Position numbers and translations under genes: made by a program. The notes under the pieces are model-generated. The model made no database searches. It was not told where the DNA came from and worked only from the letters and a program-made list of their open reading frames with translations. Shown here piece by piece: positions 21,046 through 34,268 of a DNA stretch of 64,000 bases (positions are counted from its first letter, which is position 1; every line of letters starts with the position of its first letter). The stretch lies in assembly GCF_012489685.1 (NCBI RefSeq), contig NC_080041.1:103261760-103325759 (forward strand). The letters run 5' to 3'. Origin of the DNA: Lotus japonicus. Its lineage: Eukaryota > Streptophyta > Magnoliopsida > Fabales > Fabaceae.

Positions 21046-22369
21046 GGGTAAATAGCCAAGTTGGTCCTTGAATGTGTCACCCGCCTTCAAGTTAATCCCT
21101 AAAGTTTTAAAATGCATCCCGCGATCCCGGAATGTGGCAAACGTCATTCAAATTAGTCCCAGACGTTAAAAAATGGAACGGACGTTAACAAAATCCTTTT
21201 TTTTTAATTTTTTTTGCCTAGCTGGAATGCATATGTGGAACTAGAGTCTTGAGAAAACATTTGGATGTCAAATTAATCCCTAAATCTTGCATACTAGTCC
21301 CCAATGTAAAAGTTAAATATAATTTCCCAAACTCAAGAACAAGAACAAGAACAAAAAGCTGCTGGAAAATCAAACTCCCAAATCCAGAAACAATAAGTAA
21401 AAACCAGAAAATTAAGCCTTGAAACAAAGAACCCAAACCCAGATGAAATTTTCATCTCAAATACAAACCATGAGGGTAACTAAATCAAATCTTGGCCGCA
21501 TCTATAAATTCCTTCTCTTCTGCATCACATCTTGTTTCTTTCTTTTCTCAGACAAGTCAAAACAAACATAGGGTAACTACAAATGTATATTTGGTCAAAT
21601 AAAGATGAAGGGTGCCTTAGATCTTGTTTGAGACCACTATTGCATCTCCCCCAAACCCAGATGAAATTTTCATCTCAAATCAAGGTCGAAAACAGGAAGG
21701 AAGATGAATGATTGAACCTCCTATGGCTTTCTTTGAGGTTGTACAATTGTTTTTAGAAAGAGATAGAGGAGGGAGGTGACGCTTGCTAGTGAGAGAAGGT
21801 TAAGGGGAGAAAGTATTTTAGGGTTAAAAATGGGGGAGGGGGCTGATTCAGATTTTTTTAGAGAGAGGGGAATTGTTGTAGAATGAAGGAGAAGAACTGA
21901 AAAATTTATGGGTTTGATTTTTAATAGAAGAAGATGAACAAAGATGAATATAACATTAGAAAAAATTAGGGGTTTCAAAATTTCTGTTTTTTTTCTTCTG
22001 GAATTAGAAATTTTTCTGGGTTTTCAAGTTTAAACTTTAAACTTGAAGATGGAAGAAGATAAGATAATAGAGGTTGAAAATGATTAGGGATGAAGATGAG
22101 AAGTTATGATATTCTTTTTTATATTGAGAACTTGTTTGCCACATTCAGGGACTAATTTGACGTCCAAATGTTTTTCCAACACTTCAATTCCACATAGGCA
22201 GTCCAACTAGGAAAAAAAAAATTCGTTAACGTCCGTTCCTTTTTTTTAACGTCAGGGACTAACTTGAACGACGTTTACCACATTCAGGGACCGCGAGATG
22301 CATTTTAAAAGTTTAGGGACCAACTTGAAGGCGGTGGAAACATTCAGGGACCAACTTGACTATTCACCC
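21046..22369. mobile_element. Non-autonomous Mutator-like (MULE) element with long terminal inverted repeats
   Basis: Ends are GGGTAAATAGCCAAGTTGG and the near-complement CCAACTTGACTATTCACCC. Inverted similarity extends inward for roughly 240 bp at each end. A perfect 10 bp direct repeat, AAATATAATT, flanks it (21036-21045 and 22370-22379), in the 9-11 bp range typical of MULEs. The interior is AT- and GA-rich with no convincing ORF and holds a direct repeat of about 30 bp (near 21430 and 21653). Confidence 0.85.
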
Positions 22370-22387
22370 AAATATAATTAACTGTTT

Positions 22388-22725
22388 GATAATTTGATGA
22401 TAAAAATATTTGTGCGGAGATTAGAAAATATTAGTACAAATATAATTTATATTTATTTATGTTTAAAGAATTAAAAGTTCATACAAGGGGAACAAGCATG
22501 AAAATTTTAATAAAGAAATAAGTTTTGATATAATTTCTATACTATACAACACAATATCATGTTTTTATTATTGAACAACTCTCAATTTGATGATAAATTT
22601 TTTTGTGCGGAGATTAGAAAACATTAGTACATATATAATTTACATTTATTTATGTTTAAAGAAGTAAAAGTTCATACGAGGGGAACGAGCATAGAGAAAT
22701 AAGTTTTGACATAATTTCTATGCAA
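22388..22725. repeat. Two imperfect direct repeats of about 150 bp
   Basis: TTGTGCGGAGATTAGAAAA and about 130 following bases at 22410-22545 recur at 22599-22725 with scattered changes. AT-rich, non-coding; origin not recognised. The rest of 22370-23022 shows no gene. Confidence 0.7.
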
Positions 22726-23414
22726 CATCTGAAAGCCAAAATAAGTCTTAATGATAGTTTATCTTTTTGGCCACTTTATATTAGTTAATTCAGTATATGC
22801 TTACAAAGCACTAGAATTGAGTGTCTGAATTTATGCTCTTTAAATATCTACATCTTTATTATGATTGTTCTTACATTTCTTAGTATCTTAAATTTTTTAT
22901 AATTTCAAATATTGATTGATGTTTCAAATACAATAGACAAATTCTTCATACAACGCGCGGTTAAAAACACTAGTGATATTACATTTACAAAATTATTGTT
23001 ACTTAGTTTATATATATATATACTAGTACTTTGACTCGTGCATCGCACGAGGATATTAATTTTTGTTTATTGTATGTACCTTTTCTAAGTTTGTGTTGTT
23101 TTTTTATGTTTATTGAAAGAACATTTATGAATTGAAAGAACCGCGTTAGTTATAAGCGCACATAAATTTGTAAGATTTTTTTCTGTGATGAATGTGTTTG
23201 TTTTTGTTTTGTAGAAGCGCAATTATTTTATTTATTTATGTTTTTTCCTTTATTTTGTTTTGTATGAGCTTTGATTAAAAATGTACTCACCACTAAGCAC
23301 ATCATGTTCCCTTTTTTTGCATGAGCTTTGATTAAAAATATATTGTCCGCAATATTGCATAAGAAGTCTTTATCTATGCAAAATATTACTATTTAAATAG
23401 TCTCAGTTTTTTTT

Positions 23415-23871
23415 TCAAACAAACTCTGCCCTTGGAAGCTGATATGATAACAGAAAAATAGCAAAGAGTCTTCTAAGATGTTTTGCAGTACCCCAATGCA
23501 AAGGGATTTGGGTTTGTCACCCTAGGTATGGGGTTTGACACCCCACTTATTCAATACGAGATTTAAAGTTCTGTATTCAAGGTATGTAAAGATAGAGCCT
23601 TTTCATGAATGTCAAAAAAAAAAAGATAGAGCATTTTCAAGTTCATTTGATATGGGATTTAAAGTTTCGTATTCAAGGGTAGTGTGCCAAGCCCCATACC
23701 TAGGGTGACAAACTCAAATCCCCAATGCAAAGCTTGTATTTCTCCATCAATGTATTCTTTATCATCTTCACGCAAGTCATTAGCATAGCACATGTCCTTA
23801 AAGGTGTCATATGTGTATCTTTTGGAATTCTGTAACTCATTTGAACCAAATAATAATTTATATACTTTCAA
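23415..23871 (-). pseudogene. Helitron RepHel helicase remnant, split by a MITE
   Basis: Minus-strand translation from 23871 contains YTYDTFKDMCYANDLRED followed by DKEYIDGEI, which resembles the conserved Helitron/PIF1-type helicase segment. Beyond the 220 bp MITE the similarity resumes with a segment of the HLRRLFAIFLLS type. Only this piece of the large RepHel protein is left. It lies near the 3' end of the Helitron, where the helicase C-terminal region is expected. Confidence 0.6.
23503..23722. mobile_element. 220 bp MITE with 9 bp target duplication inside the helicase remnant
   Basis: Ends GGGATTTGGGTTTGTCACCC and its near-perfect complement, inverted similarity of roughly 30-80 bp. 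CAATGCAAA flanks it at 23494-23502 and 23723-23731. A 9 bp duplication suggests Mutator-type mobilisation. It interrupts the helicase remnant, so it is younger than that copy. Confidence 0.85.
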
Positions 23872-25329
23872 GGTAAATAGAAGAAGGATATAGCATGATA
23901 TTGATGGGAGAACTGAAACCGTAAATAGAATTTCAGGGGGAAAAAGATATTGGAAATGTTATTTTTTCATCGATATCATATTTAATTTTAAAACCTTCAC
24001 CTTCAAAGTGAAAAAAAGAAAAAACTAAGGCCTCAAATGAGGAAAACCAAGGCTCTCCGCCAGCAACAAAGGAGCAAGGCCAGAAGGAGCGCAGAAAACT
24101 GCACAGCCTGTACAGAGGGCAGATCAGCACTAAAGGACAACCAAATGGGTAGAGTTTATTTTGATTAAAAAATTAATTTATATAGGACAATGCCAATTTA
24201 AAAATCCAAAATCAAAATGACAACCAACCCAAAAAAATATATCAATAAAAGTTTCAAACACTAACTCACGGAGTACATGCTTCTTATGGATTGAACAAAA
24301 TTGACATAAGACTTTCCCATTTATGGATTAAGTTGTACATGTGTGCCAAATGAAGGGGAGTACTATATGAGAAATTCTGAAAGCTACAATTTTTATACAT
24401 TGAGTAATGGATCTGAGTGAATTTTGTACTAACATGGTTCTCTTTAGATGCACAAATGGTCTCCATTGAAGTATGTTCTGCAAAATCAAATAGAACATGT
24501 TATGCAGAATCAATGGCGGATTTTAAACATAAAGGCAAGTACAAACCCGGTTTCCAGAATTCCTTGGGTTTCAACTTGAGCAAGGAGACAACTCTGAATT
24601 CAGGAGTTCAACAACTCTCTGAGATTCGATGGGATCCAAAGTAGAGTCACCTTCACAAGCAGACTATGTTGCTTTGTGGCAAAGTCTGAGATTGAAAAAA
24701 TGAAGTGAATTATGTAAGTAAAATGCAGAAATGAAGTGGCAGTACACACATCATTTTAAGTCATTATGTGAAAATAAAATAGTAGTGAAACATGTAAAAA
24801 TAATCTAGCATTTACCTTTGGGACTCCACAATAAACTGGTCAATACTTGCAGCTCCATATTCCATTTATTTGTACCTTAAGAGGGAAGGAAGAATGAGAA
24901 TGGTCACTAAGATGTAAAATCAATTTGGGCGAAAAAGAAACACAATGCACAAAGCAGCATAGGTCGATAGTAGATTAAAAGTGAACTGCATTATATACCC
25001 TACAGTGCTATGCTTGCTATGTTTTTTATTTTACCGAGTTACACAATTTGAGAAAGCCCTAAGTGGTAGGAACAGAGTTGGAGAAGAGAAAGTTTCCCAT
25101 CAAGTGGTTCAGTATAAAAGTGCAAAAAGAAAAAAAAAAAAGGAGAATCATTTATCAGGTAATGTAAAATAAATTTCCAATACATCAATCAAGTACTTTA
25201 TTTCAACTAATTTGTAACTTGCAATTAAAATCATTGACCTCAAAACTCTCTGAAAATTCAGGACATTGTGTTGATTATCACCACATCAGTAGTTGAGTCC
25301 AAACTTTCTCACAAAAATCGTTAGTTCCT

Positions 25330-25461
25330 AGACCGGTGCATAGGTTCCTTGTGTTGGCTGGATTGGAGGAGTAGAATAACAAAGTTTCCTAACTGCATCG
25401 TCAAACAGCTTCAAACCACTACTTTCCATTAGTATCCTTTAATCGATGCAGATACTGGACC
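25330..25461 (-). pseudogene. Exon-like fragment carried by the Helitron
   Basis: On the minus strand, after a possible AG acceptor, the sequence encodes VQYLHRLKDTNGK, one stop, then GLKLFDDAVRKLCYSTP and a short Pro/Gln tail ending in TAG. Amino-acid composition is protein-like. A second candidate (MVVDAAESELIFKSL with a G|GTGAAG donor) lies at about 26257-26215 on the same strand. This fits host gene capture by the Helitron, but I do not recognise the gene. Confidence 0.35.
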
Positions 25462-26650
25462 TGAAACACAACCAATAGAATCAGATTCTATGGATGTATT
25501 TAATTTTGTTATTCATGCTATGTAGAAAATAACAGACAATTTTCAAACTTAAAAGCAAAGTTAAATACCGAATTAAGCGCCAGAAGAAACACCACTGAAT
25601 CCTTGGAGCTAGTACATGTACTGATACCTAGCTTCCACCTAAGCTCCTAGTGTGTAAATCTGAAACAAAAATAAGTGTATGGGCTACACAGGATAAATCT
25701 GACCAAACAGATTGATAGTAGAATGAATCTAACACTGTATTAGACAGAAAAATGAATCTAACACCACAGATTAGTGTTCTACTACGCCAAATTTCCAATC
25801 TTCTCTCTCAAAGGAAAATGCTATGTGGTTTCAATTCAAAGCAACGAACAATATATCTATGAAAATATAGGCATCCTCCCGGAACAAATAATATATACAT
25901 GAGAGCATATGTTAAGCATGACTGAAAATATGAAATTAGTTAAATCGATGGCAGTAGAGGTCTCCTTCCAACAAATACCATAAGAGTCACATCCGGAGAA
26001 GTAGAAGACCTGGAGAAGAAGAAAAAATATTAAAACTTTAGAAGATAGAACATTATATCTCACCGGTAAGAGAAGGGGAAAATGTGCACATGCACCAATT
26101 GAGTTCTACATTTTGCATAAGAACCAACCCAGAATTGAGCTTTACATTTTGCAGAAGAACCAACCCATAAATCTGACGAAAGGAATGAAATTAATTAACT
26201 ACAGTAGCTTCACCAGAGATTTGAAGATCAGTTCGCTCTCCGCAGCATCAACAACCATGACAGAGAGAACGCACAGGGGCAAAATTGTAGGTGACAGAGA
26301 TCGATGGTGGAGAATTCACAGCGGCTGCCCAAACTTGAGCGTCACATGGACGCGTTTAGGTAATTAAAGGATGTAGAATGAATTGATGAATTGAAAGCCG
26401 AAACGGAAGCTGTGAGGGGAAAATAAGAAACGGAAGCTGAAAAACGAAAACGTGCAATAGTGAAATGCTGAAGGGAAACAAATGGTCCAGGTTGAAATCA
26501 ACGGCCAAGATTTGATCTCTAACTAATTACATTGGGATTTACTAAATTACCCATCCAGAAACTTCAATTCATGTATCATCATTTATTGATTTACTAAATT
26601 TCCCTTAAGGCTGCATAAACTTTGCTTTTATATATATTATTATTATTATT

Positions 26651-26803
<153 letters not shown>

Positions 26804-27426
26804 TATATATTAAAATTAATATAAATTAATATGTCATTAAATTTATTTTTCTTCTGTATAATAATAAAAATAAATAATATTCGTTAAAAAATATAATATA
26901 ATATAAAATATATATTAATGTTAGATAAATATAAACAAATATATGTTTTGTAATATGTATATATTATTAAACATTGTTACTTAAGTTAAATATGTGCCTT
27001 GAATATAAAACTATACACAGTTAAAAACGAGAACTTGTGGCCTAGTGGCATATAACGTTTTTTTGGAACTCAAAGGTCCAAGGTTCAAATCACAATAGGG
27101 TCAAAATTTATTTTTCTAAAACCGTTGACTAGTCGGTTTTGATTGGTTTTTTCGATTCTTAACCGGTTCACCGATCCAATGTCTGATTCATAAATATTCG
27201 GTCCGGTCTGGTCTGGTTTCGTAATAGTGCTCTCTATGATTTAGATTCAGAAAGTTAAGTTTTTCTCTTGCCTGATAGTACTGGACATGATAGTATCAGG
27301 TCTGATAAAAACTTAATGTTATACAATGTTTGGTCCTACACCGTATAACTTATCATTTCGTTTAAATTAATATAAACCTATGTTTTGAGAAATATTCAAT
27401 AATGATATATATTATTAAAATGAGAA
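26804..27426. other. AT-rich DNA with a tRNA-derived SINE-like piece
   Basis: At 27028-27110 there is a box A-like TGGCCTAGTGGCA and a box B-like GGTTCAAATCAC about 40 bp later, as in tRNA-derived SINEs. A CGGT/ACCG-rich repeat follows to about 27225. No ORF is convincing. Confidence 0.45.
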
Positions 27427-27815
27427 TGGTGTTAGTGAGTGGTAAAGTTGGCGGTGGTGGTCGATATTATTGCAACAATGATAGTGGCAGTGATGGAGGG
27501 TGGTGATTTTAGAGGTGGTTGTGGTGATGCTGAATGATGACGACTATGCAGCAAGGTGATTGTGGTAGTGGCGGTGGTAATGACGATGGCGGTGGAGACG
27601 GTGGTGGTGGAGGGTGGTGAAGGCAACGACAGTGGTGGTGGTGGTGAAGGCAACGACAATGGTGGTGGTGATGGAGGGTGGTGGCGGTCGTGGAAGGTGA
27701 TGATAGTGGTGGCATGGCGGCGTGGTGGTGGTCGAGGTAGAGGGAGGCGACAGCGGCAACGATAAAAATGTAGGCGGTGGTGGTCGTAGCGATGGTCTAT
27801 GGTCGATGGTGGTGG
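27427..27815. repeat. GGT/GGC-rich simple-sequence tract
   Basis: Long imperfect GGT, GGC, GAT triplet array (for example GGTGGTGGTGGAGGG). It opens artificial His/Pro-rich frames on the minus strand that I do not regard as genes. The G-runs could form quadruplex structures. Confidence 0.9.
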
Positions 27816-28256
27816 ATTAAATATTTTCATATATCTTATACATCACACTTTTATCATGTCTTATCATTATCCATATGGTGGAATAAACAATTCATCATTT
27901 TAATGCATAAGAGGAGATTGATTTATAAGTTTATACAATACAATGTTAGCACTTAGCACCAAACAATGAATAAATCCACAACGTTATGTATAAGTTTATT
28001 TTATCATGCCTTATACTTTTTGCAGATCTAGTTTTCAGAAACAATTTTTAGCTGATATATGAAAACTAAAATAAGAAACTAAAAACAACATCTTTTAGCT
28101 GTTTTAGTTTTTTAATTTTAAAAACTGAAAATGAGAATTATTTTTCAAAACCATTTTTAAACCAGATCATATCAGGTTTTCAATTCTTAAATATAACCGC
28201 AAACAAACCGATAGCAATGTTGCAAAAATAAAAAGTCTTTTCACAAAACAATTTGA

Positions 28257-28736
28257 GGGCGTTTGTTTCACGGATTGGAAAAGGATTCCCGGGAATGTTT
28301 GGGTCGGAATCTACATTCCAGTGTTTGGTAGCAGATTTGAAAAAAATATTCTCGGGTATTTTTCATTCCTGGGTAAGTCATATGCCTATCCAGAAGCATT
28401 TCTCATTCCCATGATGGAGAGATGGGTAAGTTGAATCCTGAATAGAAGGGAATGAGATTTCCACTACCCACTACTAACTACCCACTACCCATGTCTTTTA
28501 CTGCGGATGACATTTTAAGAATTTTACTATCTATTCCCAGGAATATACATTACATTTTGAACCAAACATATATTATAATTATTCCCAGGAATATTAAAAA
28601 AGATTACCAAGAACTGATTTTGTGAACCAAACGAATTTTTTAAAGATGTCTGGGGATAACATTCCCATCATAACATTCCCGGGAATCTTCCAGTTGTTCC
28701 AGGGTATCATTTTCCAATCCGTAAAACAAACACTCC
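28257..28736. mobile_element. MITE-like element of about 480 bp with GTTTGTTT-type inverted ends
   Basis: Left end GGGCGTTTGTTTCACGGATT and right end complement GGAGTGTTTGTTTTACGGAT pair over about 27 bp with few mismatches. CCCGGGAAT words recur near both ends. The target duplication is not clear, so the superfamily is open (Tourist or hAT type). 27816-28256 to its left shows no gene. Confidence 0.6.
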
Positions 28737-28779
28737 AAAGAGACTATCTTTTCCAAATACTCTTCCAAAAGTTTGAGAT

Positions 28780-31700
28780 ACTGGTAAACACTCTTCCCTA
28801 TATTTTCCAAAATGGGCTGAGGCGCTCAGCTTCTACTGGTGGGTTTATGTTGCAAAAATCAGAACTTGAGTCCTACCCTCAACAGATGAAGGGCGCGTGC
28901 GTTCGTGTGAATTCACATTGAAAGCTATCGATTGTTGTTGGCAATGCTTCACCCAAATCCGCAGGTACTGCTCATTTCACCACTTATAATGGGTTCAAGT
29001 TTTTATGTTCATGGTTCTTCATTCATGAATCTACATTGTCTCTTTTAGTGCTCAAAATTTTAATCTAATAATTAATAAAATGCTTTGAATTGAACACCAT
29101 CTGATTACTTCACCTGGAGTGGCTTGTCCCCTCATATAGACACACCCACTCTGCATTTGAAGACTTCATTTTCAGCCTTTCTTTTCCTGTTTTTGATATA
29201 AGACAATTTGTATTTCCTTGTGCTGCCTTGCACATTGAGCTTGAATTTATTAAGGGTACAATTTAAATCCAAAACATGGTCTTTTCATGCACTTAAAACC
29301 TTGGTCTACAATATTTAATCCCATCAGTTTCTAGCTCTGTTCATTTGTTCTGTGATAGGGAACCTTTGCTACTTTAGTTTCTAACATGTTCTTGACAAAT
29401 TTAGTGTATTCCATTAGTAGCAGAAAACTCAGCTGTGTTTTAACAAATATATTTTTGCTCCTAAATATATTTTCTCTACCCTACAGATTGACTAGGTGAA
29501 TGAAAAAGTCATCAAGAGGGATTCAAGAAGGGTATCTTTCACATTTTGTAAGGTTCGTGAATATCTTGAATATTTTTTTGGTTTGCCTATAGACACATTT
29601 TAAACCCCTTAGTATAATTTTTTGAATGATTCAGTATCTAGATGTTCAGCCCAACAGATGAAAATAAATATATCATTCAAAAGGGAATTAATCCCATCGG
29701 TGCTGGTTATTTCAGTATCTCCCACACTGCTGTCATGACACTCCCCATTTGATGTTATGGCCTTTCATATGTAGTTTTCAGTCTACTTTTATTTTGTTAT
29801 CTTCTATTTTAGTTAATATCATCAGTTGATATATATAGACTGCAATTGTTTTGTACAAATATTCCTTTCAAGCCAATAATTTTTTTAAAAGGGAAACACC
29901 TGATCTATAAAAACTTTAGAACAATTATGCTCATGGTTCGTCATTGTTGTTTGCCATGACATCTAAAAACTTAAGAAATGGTTTTATAGATCTAACATTT
30001 TTCCTAAGCAAGATCCACTTATGTTGGAAGAAAGGATAATGCGTAGGCGCACTTACCTTATAATGAATTTCAATCTTTTATTAGAAGAGTGCATAGAGGC
30101 TGTGCTTCTATTTTGAGAGAGTGAAAAGAGAAGCTTATATTGAAAACCGTGTTTCAACTACACCAGAATCAAATTTTGTAGTGTGTAATAAATATAGAGA
30201 TACAATTTTCCTAATTACTATCTTTTCATGATTTATGATATACTTAACCTAGACTTTTGCAGAATTATATACATTTTTGACTGTTGGAATCTGTGGAGAT
30301 GTCGGTCACTGCAACCATTCACTTCAGAGATCAGAACGAGAGAGAAATAAGGGCTTGAAGATGGAAGATGGTGAATTATGAAACCTTCCCATGAACTGTA
30401 TTGTCCTCTTTGTTGTTGAACAATCCATTTTTCTCAACCTTTTTTATTTCTTTCGTTCTAACTTTGCAGGCCTTTTCCATATGATAGAGATGCACAGATT
30501 GAAAGTATTGTAATATAACATTGTAGATCGATAAACTCTTACCTGTCAATGAAGGAATCATGAGTGTTAATGATTCTAATGCTACTCGAGTTGCCATTTT
30601 CAGAGACAGGGAAAAAAATCGAAGTGATCCAGATTATGACCATAGCTATGGAAGGTGAGTTCTATCACTGTACCATGAATTTAATGCTACCTATGTCATT
30701 CACAGAGCTTTATCATTTAATTTGTAAGCCTTTTTATTCTATTATGACTATGAATAAAAACCGTGACATATAATTGTTGACGATTGTTATCTTAAACCTT
30801 CCCATGAACTCCAATGTCCTCTTTGTTATTGAACAATGCATTTTTCTCTTTTTTGTTTTGTTTTGTTCTCAACTTGCTAATTTCTTTGTTCTCATTTTTG
30901 CAGGGTTTTTCCAAAGGAGATGGGCAGATTGAAAGCAATGTAATAGAACATTGCAGATCAATGAACTGTGATAAGGAGGGATCTCGAACATGGCACTATG
31001 GACTCCATCAGATATGGTCAGTTCATGCATTCTGAAACTGAACTTTTGTTGAAATTAGGGGTTTGTATTATGATTTCCTTCCCTAACACAAGTTGTTTGG
31101 ATTTTCAATCTTAGGCATAGTTTTATTTAATCTGCTGAATTCAGATCTGCTAAATTCTTTTGTTGCAACTCCTAACTATAGTTAGATTTGTCTAATGCTA
31201 ATCATCTTGCATATGCTTGGGCAGCCTGAAGATCAATATATTTCAAGACTGAGCGATCATCAATGGTATGTTTTATTTCAAAGTCATTCAAAGATGAGTA
31301 TATTTTGTTGTTGTATGGGTCTTCATTAATAAGTATAACTGCAGTGTTCTTCATTACTTTATATATTTCTTTCTGCTACTTTACTTTTTCTCCTCTTATG
31401 CTTCATCTTTGTTGATTTGGGTTTTGATAAACTGTAATGTTCATTTCAATTATTTTATGTTAATTCAAAGATTTTGGTTTGCCTTTTTGGAGGAGAGTAT
31501 GTGTCATCGAATTGAAGTATATTTTTGTTGTTGTTGTTACCAATATCTTATAGCCTTTAATCTAGAAGGTTGCTCATTTTAGCTTTCCTAAACAGGGATG
31601 GAAGGATATCATAGTTAAGCAAGATCAGACTAAAGAGAACCGGTCAGGTATGGAAATATCTCTTCCAATTTGTGACTAGGATCTGATGCAAATCATTCTG

Positions 31701-33000
31701 GGTTGGGGTTTGGCTTCTCAAGGATCTGATGTAATTTAAAGTGGGGGCTCTATTTGTTGTTAGCTTCCTTTTTTTTCTTTTTCTTCTTTGTAATACCCCA
31801 AGGTCCTCTATGAAAAGAACTAAATAATCTCAATTAAGTGCTCTTTGATTTGCATCCAAAAGGGTAAATAGACTATATGACATTTACAGTACTGTAGGAA
31901 AAGATGCATATAGGTTCAGTATAAGGTCTGTTCATGTAACCCTGTTGAAAAATATGAGGGTTTTGTATGTATTATTTTGTACTAATGTTGTTAATGCTTT
32001 ACACCAGAGACCTTCACTCTGTTACGTGGAGGCTTTACACCAGATTTGAGTTGCAAATTCATTTAAAATATGGATCATCAATTTTTGTTCTTTTTTTTTT
32101 AATCTTATTGTTAACTACCCACTGAACTTGGCTATTATGTGCAGGTATTCTGGATGTTCAATATCCAGGTTCTTATGAAAATCATGAAAGAGTATGCCTG
32201 ATGCTTGCAATGTAGATCACACTGCAGTTCAACATGGTATTAATCACTTCACAACTCTTCTTGCTTACTTTGGGTTTGTTTTACTTCAGGTTTGTTTGAT
32301 GTAATTGGAATGTATGTTTTTGACAATTGAGTAATTGAGGTTACTATTTGATTATGCAGGTATGGGAATTTCACTGTGGTAGAGAGGGGATGGCGGGATC
32401 TCATTGTCCACAGGAATAACATTTCAACTATGGTTGCATGCAGGTGAGGATGGCCATCGCTACATATACCTACTATATTAGAGGCTTCCATATGTATATA
32501 CAAGGTGTGGTTAATTGGAGGTTTTAAGAACTCAGAGACCAACTTGATTTGTGTTTTCAAGATAAGAAATGGTGTATGACTGATTGTCCATTTCTCTGCC
32601 CTCTTAATTTTATCCATTTTTATATAAATTTGTTCCCTTGCGTTTCTTTTGTCTAAAACTCATTTTAGTTTGAACTTTTTTCAGGTGATGTGGAGATTGG
32701 CCAAAGAGGAGGAAACGATACATGCTTTAGGTATGTTTGAAAGTTCATTTCATCTTTGCTATCACCATCAACTTATTTACTCTGGCTTAAATTTTGCATG
32801 TGGCAGTCACGATGATGGCCAGATATCTCATCTGAACTCATTAAAATGAAAATGTTCAAGCTTAACTCAATACATTTTATAATTTTGTTTGATGCTTAAG
32901 CTTACAATTATGTGAATGATAAGGTCATATGTTAAATCTACCTTCTTTGCCACATGTATAAAACATAGCATGTAGTTTAGTTGTCTTATAGGCATTAAAT
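28780..33000 (+). pseudogene. Scattered exon-like fragments, no continuous gene
   Basis: Several short plus-strand segments are bounded by splice-like signals. One is at 30561-30656 (begins MSVNDSNATRVAIFRDREK; donor G|GTGAGT). Others are at 30904-31018, about 32146-32170, 32361-32443 (YGNFTVVERGWRDL) and 32686-32731. Between them lie typical T-rich plant intron sequences. Stops occur within some segments. This looks like a decayed or captured multi-exon gene, or a non-coding transcript unit. I do not recognise the protein. Confidence 0.35.
30380..30968 (+). repeat. Diverged duplication of an intron-exon segment
   Basis: Sequence at about 30380-30530 (AAACCTTCCCATGAACTG..., T-rich stretch, TTTGCAGG, GCACAGATTGAAAG, AACATTG) recurs at about 30794-30968 with the same order and spacing but many substitutions. 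It includes the apparent 3' splice site and the start of the following exon-like piece. Confidence 0.7.
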
Positions 33001-34268
33001 CAAATTATCAATGACAATAAGTGCATTATAGACTAGGTATCTTGATGCAACAGTTTTCTACAGGCTATTTTGTCATAGACACATCCTTACCTTTCAAAAG
33101 TTATTATGGTGAGACTATTTGATACCGTGTCATATTACTGGCAGCATAACATCTTAAAGTGTATGTCAGACCATTTTAAGCTTCCACTTCCCCACCAATT
33201 TGACCTTTTCATTTATTTCTGAAATAAATTGAGCAATATGATGCTCTTCATGGCTTCTTATTATGGGGTTGGTATTATTTGGTTTACATGCTTTTTTCTA
33301 GAAAGTTTTGAATTTAAAGTTCATTCTACAGGTTAACATATGTGATTAGATATAGAAGACTCTACCGCTGAATCTACATATTGCGACTAAGTTGAATTGC
33401 TACCAATCCAATGTCTATGCAGAGGAGTTCCGGCCTACCAGAAAGCAACTCACCATTTATAAGTGTTTTTGTTTGATTTTAGCCCTTAAAGGTAAAATAT
33501 AGTGTGACAAAATAAAGCAAGCCTTGGCAGCAAAGAACCTTACCTTACTCTGACCAACCCAAACCCATTAAATGTGTATCCACTTCATCATTATCTTGCT
33601 CATTGACAACTATCTGCACACATTAATGGTGCTACTGTCATGTGTGAATCTAGCACGTTGTAGGACTGCACTTACATGCGTGAAAGTGGCAGATGACACT
33701 CTTGCTTAGGATTTTGTCAACCCTCCAATACATGATATGCATGGTTTATATGAATGTATGATTAAATTATGGAGTACCATTTCATATGAAAATGCTTCTA
33801 TGTTAAAACTAATAGGAAAATATATATAAATAATATGTATAAGAGTATTATCATTTGATAGTTAAAATATACCATACTTGGATAAATTAAAGAAGAAACT
33901 AATAGATAAAATATTAGATGGGGAGAAACATCTTACATGAAAATACTTTCACGTTAAAACTAATAGAAACACAATTTTATTATAGTTGTTTCCAGTCATA
34001 TTAATTTAGCATTGTAACAAAAAAAAATAGCATTGAATATGATTGGTGTTTTTCTTAAACAAAGTGCAAATAATTATTTGACTATGTTAATAGTTTCCAA
34101 ACCAAACAATGATATATTATATATTATAACTATATTAATTAATCTTATAAAAGAATTTTTTGAATTTAGTTAATAACATTTTAATTATCATGTGGGGGTT
34201 GATTAGTTGAAGGGATATTGGGGAAAAGAAAACAAGATCTTAATTTTGGTAAATCTTTTTAGTTTAAT
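33001..34268. other. AT-rich DNA, no gene seen
   Basis: Stops in all frames. AT-rich sequence near 34110-34165 resembles the 5' part of some plant Helitrons and might be the start of the element ending at 35187, but no clear A|TC terminus is visible. Confidence 0.4.

Noticed and set aside
27028..27110. A functional tRNA gene
   Set aside because: Box A and B-like words are present but no cloverleaf could be folded by eye; a SINE-like relic is more likely.
27432..27830. Minus-strand His/Pro/Thr-rich ORFs
   Set aside because: Produced by the GGT-rich simple repeat; several overlapping frames are open at once.
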